NCBI GenBank assembly: GCA_046541355.1
Contig: JBKHDM010000017.1
Location: forward strand, 1 to 40,779
Direction of reading: 5' to 3'
DNA from: CAYZHV01 sp046541355
Lineage (GTDB): Bacteria > Spirochaetota > Spirochaetia > DSM-27196 > Alkalispirochaetaceae
DNA length: 40,779 bases
Numbering within the stretch: the stretch's first letter is position 1; each line of letters starts with the position of its first letter. Of this stretch, positions 1 to 6,349 are shown piece by piece. The notes under the pieces are model-generated. The model had not been told where the DNA came from and ran no database searches. It worked only from the letters and a program-made list of their open reading frames with translations. Position numbers and translations under genes: made by a program.

Positions 1-1
1 C

Positions 2-328
2 CCCGATGCCCCCGGCGCAGCCGCATCCCCGGCCTCACCCTCCAGGACGTTCGCGGGAGCCGTTCACCTTAAAATCAATGAGCCCGGGACGCCCCCGTGG
101 AGTCTCGACCTCCAGGGAGGGGGGCGTCGCTTTATTGTTTCCTGTCGCGGGGACGCTGCGCTCCTGCGGGTTGAGCAGGAAGGCGAGCGGGACCGGAGGT
201 GCGAAAAGGCGCTTCGAGGGCTTCTCGAGGGAGCGGGATATCGTGTCGGGATCAGCGACCTTTCCTTTGACGGCCTCGAGTTTCGCGATCATTCAGATTT
301 GCAAGAAGGTATCGATCTGTTACAATGA
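2..328 (+). CDS. C-terminal end of a hypothetical protein, possibly FliK-like (5' truncated)
   Basis: An open frame enters from the left edge at base 2 and runs without a stop to the TGA at 326-328, giving about 108 residues. It starts with an Ala/Pro/Ser-rich stretch, then a folded-looking part containing LKINEPGTPPWSLDLQ and, later, ALRGLLEGAGYRVGISDLSF. The TGA overlaps the ATG of the next gene (ATGA at 325-328), so the two are translationally coupled. The partner is an FlhB C-terminal-domain protein, and in several flagellated bacteria that small gene follows a FliK-like hook-length protein. The strand, amphipathic helix and low-complexity lead-in fit a FliK C-terminus, but I see no decisive motif. 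The reading frame is well supported; the family is inference. Confidence 0.6.
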   Translation, partial: PDAPGAAASPASPSRTFAGAVHLKINEPGTPPWSLDLQGGGRRFIVSCRGDAALLRVEQEGERDRRCEKALRGLLEGAGYRVGISDLSFDGLEFRDHSDLQEGIDLLQ

Positions 329-582
329 GGGAAAACGTAGAACGTTCGGTGGCAATACGGTACGATGATTCTCTTCCGGCTCCCTTTATTGTCGCCCGAG
401 GGCGGGGAAAGCTTGCGCAGGAACTCAATCGCGTCGCCGTAAGCCACGGGATTCCCGTTATTGAGGATGAACAGCTGAGCGGTCTACTATACTCGGTAGA
501 AGTGGGTGATACCATTCCGTACGAAACGTTCGAGGCGGTGGCAAACGTTCTTGCCTTTGTCTACTCCGTCTCGGGCAAGTGA
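325..582 (+). CDS. FlhB C-terminal-domain-like protein (FhlB type, export-apparatus switch family)
   Basis: The 85-residue protein matches the cytoplasmic tail of FlhB/EscU after its autocleavage site: AIRYDDSLPAPFIVARGRG, then a helix, IPVIEDEQLSGLLYSVEVGD, and a closing EAVANVLAFVY helix. The membrane part and the NPTH cleavage motif of full FlhB are absent, as in other stand-alone FhlB proteins. In such proteins the tail can partly replace the FlhB tail during the switch of flagellar export substrate. The start ATG overlaps the stop of the upstream gene. The next gene, an HD-GYP protein, begins 12 bases downstream and is probably in the same operon. Flagellar function is established for the family; its role in this organism is inferred. 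Confidence 0.85.
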   Translation: MRENVERSVAIRYDDSLPAPFIVARGRGKLAQELNRVAVSHGIPVIEDEQLSGLLYSVEVGDTIPYETFEAVANVLAFVYSVSGK

Positions 583-594
583 GGGGTTTTAAAA

Positions 595-1764
595 ATGCGC
601 CGCATTGCCGTAAAGGATCTACGACCCGGCCAGAAGTTTGACAAGCCGGTCTACGTAGACGAGGAGAGTCTCTTCGTACCGGAGGGTATCGAGATCCGGG
701 AGAAGGACATTCGGCGCCTCATGGACTGGGATGTTGCGGAGGTGATGACCGACGGACAGGTGATCGGCGAGGATCCCTTCCAGGGAAAGCTTCCGTTCTT
801 TGCGAACCCCTTCCGATCCCCCGCCATGAAGGGCATCGCCGGGAGCTACCAGGACCTCTCCAACAGTCTGCTGGAGATCCACGGGCTGATCCGCACGGAG
901 CAACCGGTAGACCCGCAACAGGTCAAGACGATCGTCGACGAGGTGCTTCGTCTCCTCGACGAGGATCCGAACAACCTTGTGCAGTTTATTCTCTACGGCT
1001 TCCAGGGAGAGGCGGGGTTCGCGGAGAACGCGATAAACAGCACCATTCTCTGTGCCCTTGTAGGGCGAAAGATAAAACTCCAGCGTCACCGCCTGCTCAA
1101 CCTCGCCACGGCGGCTCTGCTCCACGATATCGGTATGCTGCGCATACCTGAGGAGATCCGCAACAAGGAGGGTAAGCTCTCGACCGAGGAGCTTCGGGTA
1201 GTGCGGACGCACCCGATCCACTCCTACAAGGTGATCACCCGGGAGCTCGAGTTTCCCGAGGAGGTCGGTCTTGCCGCCCTTCAGCACCAGGAGCGCTTTG
1301 ATGGCCGGGGATATCCCCGGGGCCTGGCAAAAGAGAAGATCATCGACCTCGCCCGGATTATCGCCGTGGTCGACTCCTTTGAGGCTATGGTCTCGAAACG
1401 TCCATACCGGGACCCGATGATCGGCTATACGGCGATGAAAAACCTTCTCAGTGATAACGGGCGCCGTTTCGACCCGGAGATGCTCAAGGTCTTCATAAAA
1501 GCCCTCGGCCTCTATCCGATCGGGAGTATCGTGCTGCTCAACGACGGCTCCATAGGCAGGGTCCTGGAAAATGACGGTGAGGCACCCCTCAAGCCGACGA
1601 TCAAGCTTCTCATAGCTTCCGACGGCACCGAGTATCCCCAGGATGACGGGGAGGTGATAAAACTGACCGAGCGACGGGACCTGTTTATCGCCAAGGCCGT
1701 CGACCCCTACTCCCTCGGGGACGGGGACGAGCAGGATGTCCAGGCAGCCTCCCCGGGGGCGTAG
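595..1764 (+). CDS. HD-GYP domain protein with DUF3391-like N-terminus; degenerate metal site
   Basis: The 389-residue protein has an N-terminal DUF3391-like region (about 1-60) and an HD-GYP domain (about 140-310). HD-GYP domains normally hydrolyse cyclic-di-GMP. The HD pair is H177-D178, H206 is in place, and the GYP signature is at 239-241. Three usually conserved positions differ: the His of the HSxNVA motif is Asn (N145), the Lys of HDIGK is Met (M181), and the second His of HHE is Gln (Q232). D260 of the VVDSFEA motif is kept. The protein may therefore have reduced or altered activity, perhaps acting as a c-di-GMP receptor. A purine-rich GAGGGG precedes the ATG. The gene sits with flagellar genes upstream and overlaps yraN by 29 bases. 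Confidence 0.88.
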   Translation: MRRIAVKDLRPGQKFDKPVYVDEESLFVPEGIEIREKDIRRLMDWDVAEVMTDGQVIGEDPFQGKLPFFANPFRSPAMKGIAGSYQDLSNSLLEIHGLIRTEQPVDPQQVKTIVDEVLRLLDEDPNNLVQFILYGFQGEAGFAENAINSTILCALVGRKIKLQRHRLLNLATAALLHDIGMLRIPEEIRNKEGKLSTEELRVVRTHPIHSYKVITRELEFPEEVGLAALQHQERFDGRGYPRGLAKEKIIDLARIIAVVDSFEAMVSKRPYRDPMIGYTAMKNLLSDNGRRFDPEMLKVFIKALGLYPIGSIVLLNDGSIGRVLENDGEAPLKPTIKLLIASDGTEYPQDDGEVIKLTERRDLFIAKAVDPYSLGDGDEQDVQAASPGA

Positions 1765-2110
1765 ATCCACAACTGACCGCGGCCGGGAGGGGGAGTCCTC
1801 GGCGGCGTCCTACCTTGTCTCCCAGGGCTACACTATTCTCGAAAAGAACTTCAGGAGAGTGACTGGAGAGGTCGATATTGTATGTGAACGCCAGGGAGTT
1901 CTCACCTTTGTGGAGGTGAAACGTTGGCCGAGGGCGTTCATGTCGGAATTGAGTATCGCACTCTCCGGCCGGCGACGACAGAGAATGCGGCAAACCGCGG
2001 AGCTCTTTGTTCTCGAGCACCCGAAGTACCGCGGAGAGCGTATCAGTCTTGATCTGATATTTGTCGCCGGCGACGGGGGAGAGGTCAGACACATCCCAGG
2101 AGCGCTGTGA
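1736..2110 (+). CDS. yraN: YraN family protein (UPF0102, endonuclease-like fold)
   Basis: The 124-residue protein has the UPF0102 pattern: an early acidic residue in GREGE (E20), GEVDIV (E45, D47) and FVEVK (E60, K62). This E-D-ExK arrangement resembles the active site of Holliday-junction-resolvase/restriction-like folds; the biological role of the family is not settled. The length is typical. The start at 1736 lies inside the end of the HD-GYP gene (29-base overlap), and a purine-rich GAGCAGG sits directly before the ATG. The first 18 residues are basic and could be dispensable, so a later start is possible, but none is better marked. Confidence 0.88.
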   Translation: MSRQPPRGRRSTTDRGREGESSAASYLVSQGYTILEKNFRRVTGEVDIVCERQGVLTFVEVKRWPRAFMSELSIALSGRRRQRMRQTAELFVLEHPKYRGERISLDLIFVAGDGGEVRHIPGAL

Positions 2111-2116
2111 GCGGCA

Positions 2117-2314
2117 ATGGACGGCAAGTCGAAGAAAATCGAGGAACTCAAAAACAAGATCAACGACGAGACCTACCTCCAGCTCGCGATTCAGGGTATC
2201 GCCGCCCGTCTTACCGAGGAGATTCTCGAGACGGAGAAGCAGCGCAAGGACGCTCAACCCTCGAGTACAAGCTCAACAAAGGCGACCGCCGCCTGGCGAG
2301 CCTCCCTCGAGTAG
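2117..2314 (+). CDS. small hypothetical protein, helical
   Basis: The 65-residue frame begins 6 bases after the yraN stop. The first 40 residues look like a real helical protein (KKIEELKNKINDETYLQLAI, then TEEILETEKQ), with regular charged and hydrophobic spacing. The last 20 residues are Ser/Thr/Ala-rich and lie opposite the 3' end of the HEAT-repeat gene, which this frame overlaps antiparallel by 61 bases. There is no strong ribosome binding site; reinitiation after yraN is plausible. I do not recognise the family. The C-terminal tail may be a read-through extension of an originally shorter protein. Confidence 0.55.
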   Translation: MDGKSKKIEELKNKINDETYLQLAIQGIAARLTEEILETEKQRKDAQPSSTSSTKATAAWRASLE

Positions 2315-2934
2315 GGCAGCTCCCTCGCCTCGAGTACAGCCCTCACCAGTAGCGGATCATCCGCACCCCACGCTTTGTAGAGCTCTGCCGCGCCGTTGAT
2401 CAGGGCGGTAGCGAGCCTGCTGTCGAGCCTCGAGGAGACGTTCTCCCGGGCCAACAGTTGTCCGAATCGGGAGGCGAGATACCCCGGGTCGAGATGATCT
2501 GTGGAGGAGAGTGATCTCACCGCCTGGGAGAGAACCGCGGGGTCCTCCTCCTCCTTGAGGAGCTCGAGAAGAATATCAGCGGCCCGGGGAGAATCGAGCT
2601 CTCCTGCGAGGCGGGCGGCCTCGATCCTCACCTGGGCAAAGCTCCCTTGCCGGGCCGGACTCTCCTCGCCCCGGGGAGGCAGCAGGATGTAGGAGAGAAT
2701 CGCCTCGTTTTCCCGGCGAAAGCTCTCATCCCCCCGACCGATAAAGCCGCCCAACAGCCTCAGCGCCTCCAACTGGGTGGCGGGATCGGGGGAGCGAGCC
2801 TGTACCGCGGCCACCTCCTGCTGGCGACGGCGCAGCGCCTCTCCCGGGATACCCCTGTCCCCGGGCTCGTCCTGTCCGACAAGGGAGGGGGAAAGGGCCA
2901 ATAGTAGAAGCAGTGTCATCCGGAGGCGGGCCAT
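2254..2934 (-). CDS. exported HEAT-repeat-like protein
   Basis: The product is about 226 residues. It starts with a signal peptide (MARLRMTLLLLLALSPSLVG) and continues as alpha-helical repeats, for example EAARLAGELDSPRAADILLE followed by DPAVLSQAVRSL, typical of HEAT/armadillo repeats. Such proteins usually act as scaffolds; no catalytic motif is seen. An upstream ATG at 2943 would add three residues, but the predicted promoter -10 lies over it, so I prefer the ATG at 2934. There is no Shine-Dalgarno site at either start. The gene is divergent from coaD and its 3' end overlaps the small gene at 2117-2314. The specific function is unknown. Confidence 0.75.
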   Translation of the reverse strand: MARLRMTLLLLLALSPSLVGQDEPGDRGIPGEALRRRQQEVAAVQARSPDPATQLEALRLLGGFIGRGDESFRRENEAILSYILLPPRGEESPARQGSFAQVRIEAARLAGELDSPRAADILLELLKEEEDPAVLSQAVRSLSSTDHLDPGYLASRFGQLLARENVSSRLDSRLATALINGAAELYKAWGADDPLLVRAVLEARELPYSREARQAAVAFVELVLEG

Positions 2935-2941
2935 CGACGTC

Positions 2942-2971
2942 ATAGTGGGCCCCGGTATCTGCCCTTGTCAA
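2942..2971 (-). promoter_or_regulatory. sigma-70-like promoter for the HEAT-repeat gene
   Basis: On the minus strand a perfect TTGACA (2966-2971) is followed, after 18 bases, by CACTAT (2942-2947, 3 of 6 matches). The predicted transcript start is near 2935, one base before the ATG at 2934. The -35 overlaps that of the coaD promoter on the other strand. Prediction by eye only. Confidence 0.5.
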
Positions 2972-2994
2972 CCGCGGTAGCTACCGGATAGGAT
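2965..2994 (+). promoter_or_regulatory. sigma-70-like promoter for coaD
   Basis: TTGTCA (2965-2970, 5 of 6) and TAGGAT (2989-2994, 4 of 6) are 18 bases apart. The standard distance puts the transcript start at 3001, exactly the A of the coaD ATG. No ribosome binding site fits between the -10 and the start codon. Confidence 0.5.
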
Positions 2995-3000
2995 CGGGCC

Positions 3001-3483
3001 ATGCTGAGAGCAGTGATGCCGGGCTCCTTCGACCCGCCGACCAACGGACATCTGAACCTGATCGAGCGTGCCTCCCGCATCTACCAGGAGATAGAGGTGG
3101 TGATCGCGGCGAACGCCCAGAAGAGCTACACCTTCAGCGCCGACGAACGATTCGATATGATGAAGAAGCTCGTTGAGCCCTTTGACAACGTTCATGTTCA
3201 CCTCTGGGACCGACTGATAGTCGAGTTCGCCGAGAAGATGGACGCCCGGGTGATGATTCGCGGTGTCCGGGCGCTGGCGGACTTTGCCTATGAGTTCGAG
3301 CTGTCCATGGTCAACAAGGGACTCAACCCGAAGGTGGAGACGATCTTTATGCCCACCGATCCGAAGTACTTCGTTCTCAGATCCTCTCAGATCAAGGAGC
3401 TGGCGAGGCTCGACGGGGACATCAGCCACATGGTGCCCAACCTCGTGGCAACGGCTCTGAAAGAGAAGCTCGGTGTACGCTAA
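3001..3483 (+). CDS. coaD: phosphopantetheine adenylyltransferase
   Basis: CoaD transfers AMP from ATP to 4'-phosphopantetheine, the penultimate step of coenzyme A synthesis, in the cytoplasm. The 160-residue protein has the family length and motifs: PGSFDPPTNGH at 7-17 with the nucleotidyl-transferase TNGH (14-17), the substrate-binding IRGVRALADFAYE segment, and SSQIKELA near the C-terminus in the place of the usual ISSTLVKE. It heads a group with rpmF and acpP, and the link is functional because CoA supplies the phosphopantetheine arm of acyl carrier protein. Its predicted promoter would give a leaderless mRNA. Confidence 0.97.
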   Translation: MLRAVMPGSFDPPTNGHLNLIERASRIYQEIEVVIAANAQKSYTFSADERFDMMKKLVEPFDNVHVHLWDRLIVEFAEKMDARVMIRGVRALADFAYEFELSMVNKGLNPKVETIFMPTDPKYFVLRSSQIKELARLDGDISHMVPNLVATALKEKLGVR

Positions 3484-3487
3484 ACGG

Positions 3488-3514
3488 TTGACAAAGCGCG
3501 GGATGTCATATAGC
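3488..3514 (+). promoter_or_regulatory. candidate sigma-70 promoter upstream of rpmF
   Basis: A perfect TTGACA (3488-3493) lies just after the coaD stop. A TATAGC (3509-3514) is 15 bases further on, and TAGCTT (3511-3516) gives a 17-base spacer instead. The leader to rpmF would be about 30 bases, long enough to hold the AAGGGTG ribosome binding site. Confidence 0.5.
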
Positions 3515-3553
3515 TTACTCAGCATTATCTCTAATCCATAAGGGTGTTTAGAC

Positions 3554-3742
3554 ATGGCAGTACCAAAGAAGAAGCATTCAAAGGCGCGCACCCGGCGCCG
3601 ACGCAGTATTAACGGCAAGATATCGTTGCCGACGCTGGTTACCTCCACCGAATCGGGGGAGCTCGTTCGGCGGCATCGGGTCGATATGAAATCAGGCTAC
3701 TATCGGGGCAAGAAGATCTTTGACCCGGAAGAACTCGATTAA
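3554..3742 (+). CDS. rpmF: 50S ribosomal protein L32
   Basis: The 62-residue protein begins MAVPKKKHSKARTRRRRS, the diagnostic L32 N-terminus, and continues with SLPTLVTSTESGELVRRHRV. It is a structural protein of the large ribosomal subunit. The four zinc-binding cysteines of the C+ form of L32 are absent, so this is the zinc-independent C- form. AAGGGTG precedes the ATG. acpP follows after 19 bases; rpmF next to fatty-acid genes is a common bacterial arrangement. Confidence 0.96.
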   Translation: MAVPKKKHSKARTRRRRSINGKISLPTLVTSTESGELVRRHRVDMKSGYYRGKKIFDPEELD

Positions 3743-3761
3743 ACCGTAGGAGGTTTCTCAG

Positions 3762-3998
3762 ATGGACGATCTCTTTGAAAAGATGAAGAAGCTTATCGCC
3801 GACAAGCTCGAGGTCGACGAGTCAAAGATCACCCCGGAGTCTTCGTTCCGCCAGGATCTCGGTGCAGACAGCCTTGATACCTACGAGCTGGTCTACGCTA
3901 TTGAGGAGGAGATGGGTATTTCCATCCCCGACGAGAAGGCTAACGAGTTCGAGACTGTAAAAGACGCCCTCGATTACCTGAAGTCTCAGCAGAAGTAA
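3762..3998 (+). CDS. acpP: acyl carrier protein
   Basis: This 78-residue acidic protein carries growing acyl chains during fatty acid synthesis. The phosphopantetheine attachment site is S37 in LGADSLDTYEL, and the four-helix pattern and length are standard. A strong AGGAGG lies 9 bases before the ATG. It is cotranscribed with rpmF. The end of the unit is marked by two hairpins, 4021-4038 and the terminator at 4045-4073, before rnc; acpP next to rnc is common in bacteria. Confidence 0.97.
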   Translation: MDDLFEKMKKLIADKLEVDESKITPESSFRQDLGADSLDTYELVYAIEEEMGISIPDEKANEFETVKDALDYLKSQQK

Positions 3999-4044
3999 CC
4001 CGCGCTGTTACCGACGCTCCCCGTGAGGTAGATCACGGTATGCG

Positions 4045-4073
4045 AGGACCCGGTTTCGGCCGGGTCCTTTTCT
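4045..4073 (+). terminator. Rho-independent terminator after acpP
   Basis: A 9-bp perfect stem (4045-4053 with 4060-4068) with a 6-base loop is followed by TTTTCT. A smaller 6-bp hairpin (4021-4026 with 4033-4038) precedes it. rnc begins only 19 bases later, so some read-through may supply rnc transcription. Confidence 0.85.
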
Positions 4074-4091
4074 GTAAAAAAGGGGGGTAGA

Positions 4092-4883
4092 GTGGCCTTT
4101 CTCAAAGGAGACGAGTTTCCTGAGGGGATTCCGCCGGGCCAGGAGCGAAAAAAGGAACTACAGATCTTCGAGTCCCACTGCGGGATTCGTTTCAGGAGGC
4201 TCGAGCTTCTCAATATTGCCTTTGCTCATCGGTCCTACGCCAATGAGCACTCCGACAGTGTAGGCAACAATGAAAAGCTGGAGTTTCTCGGGGATTCGGT
4301 TCTCGGCCTCGTTGTCGCCGAATACCTGTACAACTCCCTCCCGGACAAGGCGGAGGGGGAGCTTGCAAAGATCAAATCCTTTGTCGTATCCGAGGATTCC
4401 CTCGCGGAGATCGCCAAGCGACTCAAGGTCGACACCTTTATTCTCATCGGCAAGGGCGAGGAGTACTCCGGCGGTCGAGGGAAAAAGGCGATTCTCGCGG
4501 ACGCCGTGGAGGCGATTATCGGCGCCTACTTCCTCGACTCCGGTTTCAGGGCGGCCAAGAAGTTCGTCCTCAAGTATCTGGTCCCTGAGATCAATAAGGT
4601 TCTCGAGGACCGGCACAAAAAAGACTACAAGACCTTGCTCCAGGAGTACGTGCAGAAGGAGTTCAAGGCGTATCCCCGCTATATCCTCGAGAAAAAGACC
4701 GGTCCGGATCACAACAAGACCTTCTGGATGGATGTAGAGGTTGACGGGACGAGTTACGGCCCTGGACAGGGGAAGAACAAAAAAGAGGCGGAGCAGGAGG
4801 CGGCAAAGGTCGCCTATGAGAGGCTGACCGACGAGGCGGACTCCCGTCAGCGGGCGAGTCGAAGGGGACGCAAGAAACGGTAG
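4092..4883 (+). CDS. rnc: ribonuclease III
   Basis: RNase III cuts double-stranded RNA in rRNA processing and mRNA turnover. The 263-residue protein has the signature NEKLEFLGDSVLG with E61, E64 and D68, and the second metal pair in LADAVEA (D137, E140). A double-stranded-RNA-binding domain spans about 178-246, and a basic tail follows. The start is GTG at 4092 behind a GGGGGG purine run. The stop (4881-4883) directly abuts the stop of cca on the other strand, with no spacer. The protein is longer than the roughly 225 residues of E. coli because of an N-terminal lead and the basic tail. Confidence 0.97.
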   Translation: MAFLKGDEFPEGIPPGQERKKELQIFESHCGIRFRRLELLNIAFAHRSYANEHSDSVGNNEKLEFLGDSVLGLVVAEYLYNSLPDKAEGELAKIKSFVVSEDSLAEIAKRLKVDTFILIGKGEEYSGGRGKKAILADAVEAIIGAYFLDSGFRAAKKFVLKYLVPEINKVLEDRHKKDYKTLLQEYVQKEFKAYPRYILEKKTGPDHNKTFWMDVEVDGTSYGPGQGKNKKEAEQEAAKVAYERLTDEADSRQRASRRGRKKR

Positions 4884-6230
4884 CTACTCCTCGAGGCGCT
4901 CCCGGTAGATCCGCATTCCCAGGGGTAGCAGCTTTTCCGGGCTGTTCATTTCCGGGTCGTCGAGAACCGTCTCGAGGAGCTCGTCGAGAACCAGCCCGAG
5001 TTTAGGCCCCTTCGGGATACCCGCATTCATCAGATCCTTTCCGTTTACCGCCAGGTCCTTTCGGCTCAGCGCCGCGTCCTGTGAAAGAACCCGTTTTAGT
5101 CGATCCTCGAGCTCATCCATCTGCGGAACGGCTACCAGGCGTCCCCGCTTGCCCGCCACGTCCGCCCGTCGCAGGGTTATGAGGCGAAAGATGGTCTCAG
5201 CCCCGAGGCGGGAGACCATCCGCCGGATCGAAGCGTCCCCCTGCTCGGAGCTGTAAGAAAACATATGGTGACGCACAAGGGTCGATACCGCCGCTATCGT
5301 TTTGCGAGGAAAGCGAAGCTCCTCCATCCGCCGCTCCGCCACCTCAGCGGAAAGCTTGTCATGATCCGGGAAGGCGAGCCTTCCGTCCTCGCTCTCCTCC
5401 CGTGTCCACGCTTTTGCCAGATCGTGGAATAGCGCGGCGAGGCGCAGATCGAGCTCGGCAGGGGTAAAACGGACGACCTCGAGGGAGTGTTCAAAGAGGT
5501 CGAAGGTGGAGTCGCTGCCCTGACTTTTGCCGCGGCTCGAAGAGAGCTCGGGAATAATCTGGTCCAACAGGCGCGTCTCCTCGAGGAGCGAGAGCCCTCG
5601 GCTCGGGCGGTCCGATAGGAGGATCTTTTGCAGCTCATCCCTCACCCGCTCCCGGGCGATAACCTCGAGGCGGTGAGCTTCGGCACCGATCGCCTCGAAT
5701 GTCGCCTCGTCGACGGCAAAGTCGAGCTGCGTCGCAAACCGTATCGCCCGCATGAGCCTCAGCCCATCCTCGGCGAAGCGCTCCGCCGGATCGCCGATCG
5801 CCCGAATAATGCCGTTTCGCAGATCCTCCCGCCCGGAGAAGGGATCCTTTGTTTCGCCCGAGGGGAGGCGCAGGGCGATCGCGTTCACCGTAAAGTCCCG
5901 ACGGCTCAGGTCCTCCTCGATACTCGAGGCAAAGGTGACAGTGTCGGGATGCCGGCCGTCGGAGTAGGCGGTCTCGGTTCGATAGGTGGTGACCTCGTAG
6001 TGACTCCCCCGAAAGATAACGGTCACCGTGCCGTGGGCCTCTCCGGTAGGGATAACCCGGCGAAACAGATCCTTGACCTGTCGGGGAGTGGCGTTGGTGG
6101 CAAAGTCGAAATCCACCGGTTGCTTTTTGAGAAGCACGCTTCGCACCGCTCCGCCGACGAGGTAGAGCTCGAATCCGGCGTCGCTGAATCGTTGTGCGAA
6201 GGGGAGCAGTGGTTTAACAGCGCGGTGCAT
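4884..6230 (-). CDS. cca: CCA-adding enzyme / poly(A) polymerase family nucleotidyltransferase
   Basis: The 448-residue class II nucleotidyltransferase begins with the head domain YLVGGAVRSVL and the metal pair DFD (D40, D42). It continues with RRDFTVNAIAL and the ERFAEDGLRLMRAIRFA neck, and has an HD-like region (ALFHDLAK, about 265-272). It is expected to build or repair tRNA 3' CCA ends. The two tRNA genes in this window lack encoded CCA, which supports that role. A TTG at 6269 would add 13 residues, but it is part of the predicted TTGACA box, so I chose ATG at 6230. A poly(A) polymerase specificity cannot be excluded from sequence alone. Confidence 0.9.
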   Translation of the reverse strand: MHRAVKPLLPFAQRFSDAGFELYLVGGAVRSVLLKKQPVDFDFATNATPRQVKDLFRRVIPTGEAHGTVTVIFRGSHYEVTTYRTETAYSDGRHPDTVTFASSIEEDLSRRDFTVNAIALRLPSGETKDPFSGREDLRNGIIRAIGDPAERFAEDGLRLMRAIRFATQLDFAVDEATFEAIGAEAHRLEVIARERVRDELQKILLSDRPSRGLSLLEETRLLDQIIPELSSSRGKSQGSDSTFDLFEHSLEVVRFTPAELDLRLAALFHDLAKAWTREESEDGRLAFPDHDKLSAEVAERRMEELRFPRKTIAAVSTLVRHHMFSYSSEQGDASIRRMVSRLGAETIFRLITLRRADVAGKRGRLVAVPQMDELEDRLKRVLSQDAALSRKDLAVNGKDLMNAGIPKGPKLGLVLDELLETVLDDPEMNSPEKLLPLGMRIYRERLEE

Positions 6231-6239
6231 CACACCTAC

Positions 6240-6269
6240 TGTGTAGCTTTCGTTGCAGGCCGCTGTCAA
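6240..6269 (-). promoter_or_regulatory. sigma-70-like promoter for cca
   Basis: On the minus strand a perfect TTGACA (6264-6269) is followed, 18 bases on, by TACACA (6240-6245, 3 of 6). The transcript would start near 6233, three bases before the cca ATG at 6230. The box lies 6 bases after the T-run of the flaB terminator. Confidence 0.5.
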
Positions 6270-6275
6270 TGCGAG

Positions 6276-6309
6276 AAAAAAAAACGACCCGCCCTCGATG
6301 GGCGGGCCG
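6276..6309 (-). terminator. Rho-independent terminator of flaB
   Basis: Read on the minus strand, a 10-bp GC-rich stem (6300-6309 with 6285-6294, one G-U pair) with a 5-base loop is followed by nine T residues (6276-6284). This is the strongest terminator in the window and fits a highly expressed flagellin gene. Confidence 0.93.
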
Positions 6310-6349
6310 GTTTAAACTTCGTCCCCCGGATTGAGTCCGGATAGAAGCG

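Noticed and set aside
619..1770. Long minus-strand open frame opposite the HD-GYP gene
   Set aside because: It mirrors the codon structure of the real gene, lacks any recognisable domain or start context, and such antisense frames are common at 60% GC.
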